A DNA stretch of 64,000 bases from Antedon bifida (lineage: Eukaryota; Echinodermata; Crinoidea; Comatulida; Antedonidae). The notes under the pieces were generated by a model, which worked only from the letters and a program-made list of their open reading frames with translations, did not search any database and was not told the origin of the DNA. This document shows, one piece after another, positions 11,201-22,600 of the stretch; the stretch's first letter is position 1; the number at the start of each line of letters is the position of its first letter. The translations under genes were made by a program, and so were the position numbers. The DNA is taken from positions 30,875,409 through 30,939,408 of the forward strand of contig OY727093.1 in assembly GCA_963402885.1 (NCBI GenBank), read 5' to 3'.

Positions 11201-13341
11201 AAAGCTAAATCAAAACGATAAAGTAAAACAGCCAGAAAAATTAGCAGAGCTTTTGGGCAACACTGGCCCTTCATCAGTGCAAGATATCATAAATAAGATC
11301 GATAATATTTATAATAATTTTTCTACAATCAATTTTCAACTTATTAATGAACCAAATTAGCTTGTACAGTAGTTGGGATGCATTAAACCGCCAAATGAAA
11401 GTACACAGTAATGTTGAACACACTGTACAGACGTTAAAATTAATAATCAACCTGTTGATTGTATGTACCATGGCCTCAGGAAAAAACAGCCTTAAAATTG
11501 GATAAAGTGATCTTGAAATATCTTAAACTGGAAAAGTACAAAATGCATGTTTTCAAAGTGGTAAAATTACATAAAAAAGAACAAAACAATACAAACAAAT
11601 AATAAAAATCAATAATTAAAGTACTACAGGTACTTAGTTAAGTCTCCGAGTTTGATAAGAGACTACTACTATTAAAGAACCAGTTACTAAAACTAGAATC
11701 ATTTAAAACAAAAAAACAAAATTTACATTAAACCACTGAACATAAACCATAAAAAATACCATACCTTAAATAGTTTCAATAGTTAAAATATTCACAGAGC
11801 TCAAGAATTTTACCAACGCAAGTAATCATTGAAAAAAGTGCAATGCCTAATGACAGAATGCCGTGTTGTTTTTATGTTTTTAAGTATCAGGATATGATGT
11901 GGAAATACCAAGGTTACCTTCTATAAACCAGAAGTCAGGTCTATGTGACTACACGATTCAGCAACTTTTATGTTGGTTCGATGGGGTTTTCTAACTGTAT
12001 GTTTTTTTAGAGGTTTGCAGGGTTTGTGGTGTTTAGCAATGCCAATATCAACGGAAGGCTTTGATGCTAGACCTACTAACTCTAATTATGTGACAACCGA
12101 CAATATCCGAAGACAATACAAAAAAATAAATAAATATAGATGACGATTGTAAAATAAAGGATGTCAATTGTTTTTTATTACCATTGTCAAAATACACATT
12201 TACCACCTTGCGGTAAATAAATACATTTTCTTGTAAAAACAGATTTCAACATCAAAAACAAGCATGTTTTAGTTTTATTTACAATAAATTATATTATAGC
12301 CTACATTACATAGCAAAATTAATAGTGATCGGTACAGTAGGTGATTGGTACTTAGTGTAATCTAGTAGTAGGCCAGGAAGGAATCGTACTAACTAAAATT
12401 AATGGACCTACTTTATAATATTAGGTTCATGATTATACCAAAATACTTCTCTACTAGAAAAGTAAAATGTGAAACAACGGTTTTTATTTATTACAAATTA
12501 CAAAATTTGAAATCAACAATACTAGAGTACTATTACTTTACGTACAGTAAGTCTGTCATATACAAAACCCAAAATTAAATATAAGATTATATTTAAAGGT
12601 AATACAGTGGAGACACCACCATAGTTTACTACTTGCTATGTAAATATATGCTAATATACTAGTTACTACAAGTACACTAAACTACACTGTTTAGTTTGTT
12701 ACAGGACATAGGTCAAGAGGTTTATCCAGTTAATAATTAGGTCAGTTTATTGATTAATCATGTAGCCTAATTATTAATTAATCAGAACAAATGTGATGTT
12801 GTAGCATAGCCTTGTACTGTACCATACCATGAATTGCATTGTAAACATACTGGTAGTATTAACACCAGCAAAATTTGATAATTGTATAACAAGAACTACC
12901 AAGAGGAAATAGCAAGGTGTGTTTGTTAACGTCAAGCTTATCACCACACCTATTGTGTATGCGTGTATGTGAACAGTACAGTACTCAGTTACAATGAGAT
13001 AACAAGTTGTTTTTAAAGTCACAGATAGCAGTCCAGTATTGCTTAAAAATAAAACATGCTGTTTTTAAAAAGGTGTAGAAAATGTCTAATAATTGACAGT
13101 GACAAGTGCTACTGTAGAATTTGCATACTGTACTGTAGGCCTACTGATGTGCAGTATAGAAGTGATTGTAATGTAACATAGTTGTTAGTTGCTATCTGTT
13201 GGTATCATTGAGTAGATTCAAGATTCAAAAATCAATGGATGACAATGAGGATAAAGACAAGGAGAATGGAATAATATTGATTACTTTGGTATTATGTACT
13301 GTAAAAGAAGAGCCATGTTCATACCAGACTTGAGAGATAGT

Positions 13342-13467
13342 GGTGGATCCAGGATTTTGAAATAGGAAGAGCCCCAAGTGGTGTTAAATGGAGTGCTGAA
13401 CTTAATTTGATGTCCTATCTTTTGCATTACAATTTGCGAAATTTAGAGTGGGGGCCTGGGCCGGCTG
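13342..13467. mobile_element. Family D repeat (GGATCCAGG type), copy 1
   Basis: It begins GGTGGATCCAGGATTTTGAAA and contains GTCCTATCTTTTGCATTA. It matches copies at 36.6 and 56.8 kb. Confidence 0.75.
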
Positions 13468-13469
13468 GT

Positions 13470-13590
13470 GTGTGTGATATGCCCAAATATGATAGTGAAG
13501 TGCCCAAATATGGTAGTGATATGACATCATCATGTCCAATATGGGCATATCACATTTGTTTTGTCACATAAAGTTTGATAGAGTAGACAA
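13470..13590. mobile_element. Fold-back element family A, copy 8 (truncated, reverse)
   Basis: It has the internal ATGCCCAAATATGGTAGTG units and a decayed right arm. It abuts a family D repeat on its left. Confidence 0.8.
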
Positions 13591-14386
13591 GGCCCAAATT
13601 CTCTTTTGTAACATTTAAAAAAAACATTCAGAATACCAGAATTTCTGGAAAACCAGATATATATTAGGGCAAGTGTGGCAAGTTGGCCGTACAGTACTAA
13701 AATAAATCAATATTGGGTGTTACACAGTAAAGTATGTTTCCATCAATGTCAAGGGCATCTACAGCCATTTGCACTGATAACTTTAACTTACTGTCTGTCT
13801 GTTTGTCTGTCTTGAGAATTGGGAATAATAATCACAAGATCCAGAGGGAAAATTATGATAACAGAAAGTCTTATTTTTACAGAAAAAACACATTTAACAA
13901 TCCTCCATGACACTAAAACATTGTTTCATTTGTTTTTTAACACAAGTAACTTCAGCATAGAATTGTAAATCACACTGTCTTGACAATTGAGAATAATAAT
14001 GTCCTACTCAGAGGAAAGGAAGGGTATTATAAAGAAATTGCTTTTACAGAAACAAAATTTAAAGGGACCTATGAACCAGTAATCTAAACATTTTTAACTC
14101 TATACAGTACAAACTACAAAATCCACATTAAATCATACAGAAATTTAAAGGGACCTGCAAACCAGAAATCTAAAAATGTTCAACTCTGTTTATGAGTACA
14201 AAACCCACATTAAATCGTACAAGTATCAGAAAGACAAAATTTAATAAGCATTAATTATGAGTTAGGAGTGATTAGTGAATTCATTTATAGGTCATTATGA
14301 AACATGAATTAGTCTGCCTGGAAGTTTTGGAGGCAATCTAGAATAATTAATACATAGCATTGTTTATCCAACTTTAATATTCGTCA

Positions 14387-14532
14387 GCTCTGTCTACGCT
14401 ATCATAAACAAGTTTGACAAAAAAAAGTGTGATATGCCTATGAACATGATGATGTCATATCACTACCATATTTGGGCATATCACTATTATATTTGGGCAT
14501 CACTACCATATTTGAGTGTAGACCGAGTTTTA
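14387..14532. mobile_element. Fold-back element family A, copy 9 (diverged)
   Basis: The left arm reads AGCTCTGTCTACGCTATCA. There are three internal CACTACCATATTTGGGC-type units, and the right arm is shortened to GTGTAGACCGAG. Confidence 0.8.
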
Positions 14533-14996
14533 GAGGCACAAAATCGTCTTTGACCTTAACCAACAGTTCACGTTAATCAGCCGTGTAAAGTAGTCTCTCA
14601 GACACGAAGGAAAGATCCATTAAATGACATCCCTATTTAATTATTCAGAACACAAAACTCTATGGAACAATCAACATTATGTTTCCGTAAAGAGTCATGT
14701 TATTTAATTGTTAATTCACGCTATCTTTATACCTACTGTAATTAATACACGCCATGATAAATGAGTAGAAAGAAATTGAACTTTATTAGAAAACTCATTA
14801 AAAAACAATAGAGGGAAATGAGGAAAACAGTTACTAAACATTGGCGAGCTGGGTCAAAATTGTAAACAAGGTGAACATCGCTAATGTTTTAATGCGATTA
14901 ATCATTCAACGACATAGGACCTACGATTTGGACCTACCAGCAAAACTATGTCTCAAGGAATAGAGTCTGGAAGTCATGAATCAGGTCCTCTCTCTT

Positions 14997-15154
14997 AAGC
15001 TCTGTTTACACTATAAAACTTTATGTGACAACAAAATGTAATGTGCCCATATGGACATGACATATCACTACAATATTTGGCCATATCACTACGATATTTG
15101 GGCACATCACACTTTTTTTTTGTCAAACTAGTTTGATAAGTGTAGACAGAGCTT
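14997..15154. mobile_element. Fold-back element family A, copy 10
   Basis: Both arms are present with two internal units. It lies between the MICAL 5' region and its first coding exon. Confidence 0.88.
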
Positions 15155-16213
15155 AAAGTTAATATCTGCTTTTGACAATATTAACATAATCAAACCATAA
15201 TATAAACGTGTGTATACTTTTTGTAGCTGATTCTACAGTAAAAACTGGCAAAGAATTCATTTTTAAAAGCAAAGATGGCAAGGATTCAATACACTGAAGG
15301 TCAAACTATTATGTTTAGTCCCAATTCATTGCATTCAATAAAAAGTTGATTTGTTGAGGCGTAAAAATCATCAAGGACATTTAACAATACTTCATCCACA
15401 GTTATTTTATTTTGTAAAGCATTGCCATGTTTTATAACATTATTTTAAGATAATTATTAATAACAAACATTTATCAGAAAATATTTGGGCTGGTACAGGT
15501 TATCATTGAATGCAAAACATCGCAATCGTTATCAAGATTGTAGAGGTCACTTTGGTGTCAATACTGACTTTCAATATTCAAACTGAAATAATGAAAAATT
15601 GAAAAAAAAATGTTTTTTTTCAAATAGCCAATAGGGAAGTCTCCACCATACTGTATTCTGGCCAACAAAAAAAAAAGACGAATTAAAACGAGTCTGGCTG
15701 GCTATTCTTGGGGGCAAAGAACATTCTTAACTTTGGACGGTACAGTAGCTCTTGGTTGGTTAGCGACGATATGATTCCTATCTATCCAAAACTCTACCAG
15801 TAAACTGGAATTACCATTTATCGCAACCAAAATAAAATAAAAATTTGGTAAAAAAGATAGTTTGTTGTAAACTGAGGCCTAGCCGGCCCTACCCTTAGCC
15901 TACTTCTTTTCACTGATGGCAACTTAAAATCTAACCAGATTCCTAATCCTAGCCTTCTACTACCTAGCCCAGGCACCACCGGCCCATCTACCAAGCCTTG
16001 CTTGCTCTAGGCTGGGCTAACAAAACAATCTAGGCCCTACTACTTAACCCTTAGCCATCACACCTTTCTCACTCATTGCAAGTTTAACCACCAATCAAGT
16101 CTCTCCTCTCCTGCTTCTTACCCTCTCGCTCGGGTCGCCTACTTACACCTAGGCTACTCCCATGTCCGAGATCTGATCATCAGTAAAATATAGAGATTTT
16201 AACTTCAACTTAC

Positions 16214-16330
16214 CTTAACAGTCAATCTTCAATAACAATTGAATATGATCAGAACGGCTATGTTATCAATCCCTTCATATTTACAAGGGAAATTAGTCAA
16301 TCCCTTCTCGTTCAAGACGAACGACGGTGA
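16214..16330 (-). other. Possible non-coding first exon / promoter-proximal region of MICAL
   Basis: A good donor (AAG followed by GTAAGT on the minus strand) sits at 16213-16208, about 6.2 kb upstream of the first coding exon of MICAL. The sequence above it has no long open frame, and the local base composition is less AT-rich than the surroundings. Position and donor suit a 5' UTR exon, but the transcription start and the 5' boundary are guesses. RNA evidence would be needed. Confidence 0.35.
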
Positions 16331-19300
16331 CAAAATTACAGTTCAGTGGGTTTAAAATTGGTTAATACTTATAGGGGGCGCTATTAAGTTATTAACTAAA
16401 TACAGTCTGATATTCGTATACATTTCTAGGTTATGTAATTAGGTGTATGTTGATGACTGATTAAAAGAAAGATGTACCCTAACGCATTGGCAAACAAAAA
16501 TACACAAAACAAAATGTGAGAGAGGGAAAAAAATGATGCCTAAAGGCCAATTTACACATTTGGTAATGGTATAAAAATGTTATTCCTTATGACCATTTAC
16601 ACACAATGCAGAGTGGACGGGCAGTTTTTATTGGTCAGGATAGATACAGATTCTATGTATACCGCTACCGCTCGTCTGTGTATTACAGGCCTACAGTATA
16701 TTAAAATAGCACTGCTTTTATTCCTGGATAACTAAATCGTATGTAAAATGGGAATTAATCCGGACCCGGACATGACACAGGTTTTTTTTTTAGCTCAGCA
16801 TTGTAACATGGTTATATATATTTATTCCACAGTAACATAATAATTATACAACAGAAAAGCAACAACAAACTCAGTTCCATTTTTTTTTCATCTTTAATGG
16901 CAATTTGAAATGACAGAGCTTATCTATACATGAGTTAAACAATCAGTGTTTCCGGGCGTTGTACATGCAAGGCTAACTACATACGTCACAAGCCCCTGCT
17001 AAAAAAAACCCCCAAAAATAAGTATGGTACGCCACACATCCATCCTTAGTTATGATAAAATGACATTCATATTCCTAACATTTGTGCTACTAGGCTATTT
17101 CTGTATGATAAAAATAAGAAGGTTGGTATTGTCATTTTAAAACATTTATTATGGTAATGTTAGCTAATCAACTTGAATATCAAAAAAACAAGGTGGACAA
17201 AATATTAAAATACACTGTAAAGAAGTTCAGCAATATAAGGTATAAGATATAATTGTAGATTCCAATGTTAAATAGGCCACAATATAAACAATATGCAAGC
17301 ACAGGCTTTGTATTTATGGAACAGTCTATGAAGTTTACTATGAATACCTCTACTGTACATTTATTAGCTTATTTCATTGGTAGGAGACTTTAGTAAAACA
17401 ACCTTTATACACAAATAAAAGATATGTACAAACTCTACGTAGCTCAACCTGTGAATTTGGTAGTTTATCATTTAGGATTTATAAGTTAATTGTATTAGTT
17501 TGAAGCGGTTCTTCAAGTTCAACAGTTGCTATAACCAGTGAGTTGTAATGTAAGTTGTAACTCCCTGCTATAACATTGTTATCCTATTAACAATACCAAT
17601 GCTGCCGTAATAATAATAATTTATGATGGTTGTACCAAAATCAAATGACTTAAAATAAACAGCATTGGGTTTCCACATCATATGTAAAATCACACTAATA
17701 ACAAATATAAACATACCACAAGAAAAAAAAAACCCCAATGAAAATAAATATAATGGGAAGTGGTCCAAACAAACTATATAACAAATCACCAACAAACATA
17801 ATATAACATTTTTATTACAAAATTACTGTTTTCACGATAAGAAATTGAACTAAAATGATAATAATAATAATAATAAGATTCATAAAGTTGCACACTTCAA
17901 ACATAGATTTGTTAAAGAATAAAATAAAAATTAATTTACAAGTGTGATGGGCTGTTTGTAGCCTAGAAGCAAGGAACCTTATAATTCTATGTAAAATGCT
18001 GTCAAGCACACAAGCACCAATGTTCTAGCTTTTCTATTCTTGAGCAGTAATATTTGTTCTCTCATGGCGGCACTCTACGAACCAAATTTAAATATAACCC
18101 GAGAATGTATGTACAACCGATCCAGTAAAATGGTAACATTCAAGACTACGATTATGTACCTTGTTAAATTAAAATAAAATAAAGTACCGGTAGATACACC
18201 ATCATAAATATCAGCCTTTCATCAAACAAAACAGTCATTTGTTTACAGTTCTGTCTTGAGTAGATGTTCTCAGCAAATTTTTCTAATATAACAATTATAA
18301 ACTTCTTGTGAAGATGAATTTTATTGATTTAATTGGATGCCAGTTAATTTTATTTAGAATTATTTTTAATTTTGATCTGAGAAACAGAATTAAGAACTGG
18401 AAAAGAATGAAAAAAAGTTTCCATAAAACTATCGTTATTCCAATTTAGTTTGTTTCTATACAATGGCAAATTAACACTTTCAAGAGAGGTGCATATTTTT
18501 ATTTTTGGTCAACTACGCTTACAATAGGTAAAATAAAATATTAACATCCCCCTACCCTACTTACATCCCAACTTATCACGTAATAAACCTTATTTCTCTG
18601 TCGGGAAAATTTCAGATTTGAGCAAGTATAATTTTATTTATTATTTCAGAATGTTCTCTATTTTAACTGGGTGCTTGATACAATTAACATTGTAGAAGTT
18701 TATTTGTTCTTATGGAATTCATGTAATCATTAATAAAATATTTAATTATTACATGATTATGAAGATTGAATAGTAATACTATTTAGAATTTGACCTATGA
18801 CCTATAAACATGGAATTTCTTTTAAGGCTACACTAATTAAAATACATGGTGTTTGCTGATTGGTTGATAACATTATCATTCAAAGTGCTAATTTGAATAA
18901 CATGTGGCTGCTCTGTACAGTCATGCTAATTTGTTAATACCACTGATAGTCTCCGCATTTTAGCTAAATCCTAATATTTTACAAAAATCTGAAAAAGTGG
19001 ATAAACTATAATACACTTTACACACCTTGCCGTCATTCCCAGCTCTTCTATACATCTTATATCTGCCAGGTATTTTAAAAATTCAATTCTCACTTATGTT
19101 TATTACAACATTGCACTAAAAGTATTAGAATTGACAACTGTTTAAAAAATTGAAAACAAAAATTATCACAATTTATAAATTTTAACCATAAAGAAGAAAG
19201 CCATTTTGTAGAACACAGGTTTAATCGAACGTACACAATGTGCGTTTTTTTTTTCGTATGACTTGCAACGGCCAGCAGAAAAAACATTAGACCATTTAAA

Positions 19301-19439
19301 AAAAAGAAGTCTATCAAAAACTGTGATCGCAATGCTATAAACATCCTGTGGATATTTCGCATTGCATTTTACGATATATACACACATGCGAGACAGCGGC
19401 CGTCAGCCTTATAGATTGATCAGCTAGGAGTTGTAGCTA
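16331..19439. other. Interval between CLASP 3' end and MICAL 5' region
   Basis: About 3 kb without a supported gene. It may hold the remainder of the CLASP 3' UTR and the MICAL promoter. Open frames here are short, AT-rich and have no recognisable protein content. A short ATT/AAT microsatellite lies near 17.86 kb. None of the common fold-back elements occurs here, a gap in their otherwise even spread. Confidence 0.5.
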
Positions 19440-19445
19440 TTTATT
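19440..19445 (-). terminator. Candidate polyadenylation signal AATAAA for CLASP
   Basis: AATAAA on the minus strand lies 82 bases below the CLASP stop codon. Further AATAAA hexamers occur farther down in this AT-rich interval, so a longer 3' UTR is equally possible. Confidence 0.3.
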
Positions 19446-19526
19446 ATCAATCAATCTGTTAGCTCAACACAATGTCAGCATGTTCTTTGTAACTTGTGTG
19501 TTTATATAAGCTGCATATATTTGCCT

Positions 19527-19616
19527 TTATCGGCTTCCCGTACTGCTCGGTGAAAGGGGCGCTTGGTTTTGTTTTTCTTGCTGTGCTCGTTTGATATAAA
19601 GATTTAGAAGCTTCAT
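19527..19616 (-). CDS. clasp: CLASP exon 33, C-terminus and stop
   Basis: It encodes MKLLNLYIKRAQQEKQNQAP, then LSPSSTGSR and a TAA stop at 19529-19527. MKLLNLYIKRAQ is invariant at the C-terminus of CLASPs. The short Ser-rich tail follows the family pattern. The acceptor is TTTTCAG. Confidence 0.95.
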   Translation of the reverse strand: MKLLNLYIKRAQQEKQNQAPLSPSSTGSR

Positions 19617-22600
19617 CTGAAAACAAGACAATAATTATAAAAATCATTAATAAAATCAGATTCTTGGGCATAAAGAAAGATAGTTAGAAAATATTACAGT
19701 GATTGTAAAAAGAGAACCAAGGAAAGAAACAGTTTGGCTGACTTAGACCCCATTTACACTTACAATTTGGGTCGGCCCCATAAAGTTAGGCCGGCCCTGG
19801 GCCTATTGCAGACCTGGGTATATTATGGTTTGTTGGTCAAATAATTAAATGAATGAATGAAATGAAATGAAATAACGTACCTTGCTACCAGGAAGATCTT
19901 TAAGGTATTCTTTGAGTTCATCTCCAATTGTACAATGAATAGCAACAAGGCAGAAGACACTGGCTTTCCTAACGCTGCTCTCTTGGTGATCATACGACTA
20001 GAAAACGAAAACAAAATCAAAAATTATTTAAACTAATTTAGTTTAGATTTTGTGTTAATGAGCTTAGCCATGGTAACTGGTGATCATTCTTAAGCGAGTG
20101 ACCAGGTTAAGAAAGTGGAACCGTAATTACGTGCCATAACATCGGTAAGGGTTCGAGGCTCACTCAGTTCTGGTGGTAGAACAAGTCTTCTCGGATAAGG
20201 ACTATAAACCGTAGGTCCAGTGTACACATCTGGCTCATGTGCACTTTAAAGAACCTGGTACATCTTTCGAGACTAGGAGGGGGTTACAGCCACATATCAT
20301 AACTGTGCCCTTTGGGAGACCAGTCTTGGACTGAAAAGGTCACCCAGTATAAATAAATAGTAACAAATATTCTTCTGTAACCACTCAGTTACCCAACTCC
20401 CAGCGAATACTTATAACATTAACAATATATAATGTATTGTTCTGTGCTATTGCTTTCTCCTTTACCTTTAGGAGCACTGGTACAACTTCAGCAATTACAT
20501 CAAGTACGTAAGTTTCATCCATAAGTTCAATGACCTTTGTTAACATTTTAATAGCAGCTTGATTGATTGGGTAATCAGCCGTCTGAATGATGGGACAGAG
20601 GACGCGAACGCATTGTTCAGGAGGGATTGAGTTGGCTAGAGTCGCTGACGTGTCTTCCGCGGCACGTACAACCTGAAAAGAAATTGTCAATAAATAAGTT
20701 GGTTTCAATGGCAAAGTGATAAACATAGAAAAACAGCAACACGAAGGGGGAAATTCGAAATTAAATCAGCAACTTAAAGGGGAATTTTGAAATAATCAGC
20801 AACTTAAAGGGGAAATTAGAAATAATCACCAACTTAAAGGGTACGATGGATTGTGCATTATAAAATAAACCAAGATGTATTTGCTACCTCTGTTTGTGAA
20901 TCTTTATGAGCTTCAAGAATTTTGAGAATGGTTAATTCTACGTAGTCTTTGAAACGATCTGGTTGGTTGCGTAGAATCTCTCGCAGAACTCTTAAAGCAA
21001 GAGCTCTGATTGTTGCCTACAAAAAACAAATAAGAAAGTGATGTGATAAGCCCATATATGGACATCATGATGTCATATCACTACCATATTTGGGCATATA
21101 GTGTTTGATAGTGTAGACAGGGCTTTACTTTCCATATTCTATGTATTGTATGGAGTTCTCTGATTGGTTGATTATCACATGGCTTGCATTACTTGGATCC
21201 ATCCTCACTTTCAGGTGGTACATTGCATGTTCAGGGTTTTTATAAACATTTTAAGAATTTTAAAGAAATGCAAGGCTGGCATTCGAAAACCAACCTGTAA
21301 CGGCTTTAGTATGAGACTATATTCCGAGCTTCATTGATATTCACAGTATGTGTTAAGGCGAACTCAGACAGCATCGTACGATAAGGCCCGACGAAACATC
21401 TTGACTCATCAGAGCTGTCTGAGTTAAATCCTGACGAGACCAGTCATCTTGAGATAGAATGTCGGGCGTAGTTTTTAGGTCTTTGTGAGAACTTTAAACA
21501 TGTTTAATTTTCTCCAGATGAGATGACTCATTGGGCCTCGTCATACGACGTTGTCTGAGTTGGCGTTTATGAAACAAATAAAAGATGTTTTATTACCTCT
21601 GAATCTCCAAGTGTTTCCAACATAAGAAGCAGAACCGTTTTGAAATGGTCGTCCCACATAGTCAAGCTGTTCTCACGTGTTAAGCGAATTAATTGAATCA
21701 TGGCTGCCTTCCTTTCCTCAAATCTAGTGATGAATAAACAAAATACACTTACAGTATGTGGCTGTGTGGGGTAAAGGGTCTTTCACACCTGTTCCGTTGT
21801 GTAAAAGACCCTTTAGGTGGGAATTCTACTTAGACCAATTCAAATTGCGATCAATTTTTAAAAATTTATTATCTTGTTATGTATATGTTTTGAAATACAA
21901 TATTGTTGTTTTTGTATGTAAGCAAATAAAATTACCTTTCATTGTGATTGGACAATTCTTTCAACAAAGGAACAAATGCGTCTGTCATATCATCTGGAAT
22001 AGCTATAAAAAGAAAAACACAAGCAAAACAATGAATTACACTAAAAGAAAATTGTGTAAGACAGTACTCAACATTTTTAAACTTCAAATTAATCAAATTA
22101 ATTAATCTTCAATGTTGTTAATAGTGTGGTGGGTGGGTGGTTTTTTAAAACATTTTTTATGCCTGTATTCGTTTTTTTTAAATTGCACCAACACAGATAA
22201 GCACAACAGCAACACATAACTAGATTTAATTCGTCACTATGACGAATTATAGGTTATATGCATTGATTAAAATAAAGATAATTGATTTGTAAAAGATATA
22301 TTGATTGATTGATTTTCTCAGAATCTTTAATTATTTATAATATATGCTAGGATCTTACTAACGCAAATACAATAGCCGGTATCACAATCCGATCAAAGAT
22401 CCCTCTGCGTATAATGTCATAAACCACATTTGTTACATAATAATAAAGACATAAGTTTCTTTTTATCTAGATTTCATTATAAATCATGTGTATAATCTAT
22501 ACACTAAGAAATAAAATTGAACAAACAATACAAATAATAAAAAAAAATCTTATTTCGTTTCGTTACCCAAGGTGAGGCTCGATCTCGGTACCTTGAATGC

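Larger units (their letters stand above)
9973..16213. other. Probable MICAL intron 1, no coding exon seen
   Basis: A 6.2-kb interval holding the 70-bp minisatellite, family A copies 8-10, a family D element at 13.34 kb, and a pair of diverged 75-bp repeats near 14.08-14.25 kb. The stretch 15.87-16.15 kb is richer in C and in CTAG/GGCC words. Nothing else is recognised. Confidence 0.55.

Noticed and set aside
21758..22105. 115-codon plus-strand frame
   Set aside because: It spans CLASP exon 28 in antisense and is otherwise low-complexity AT-rich sequence.
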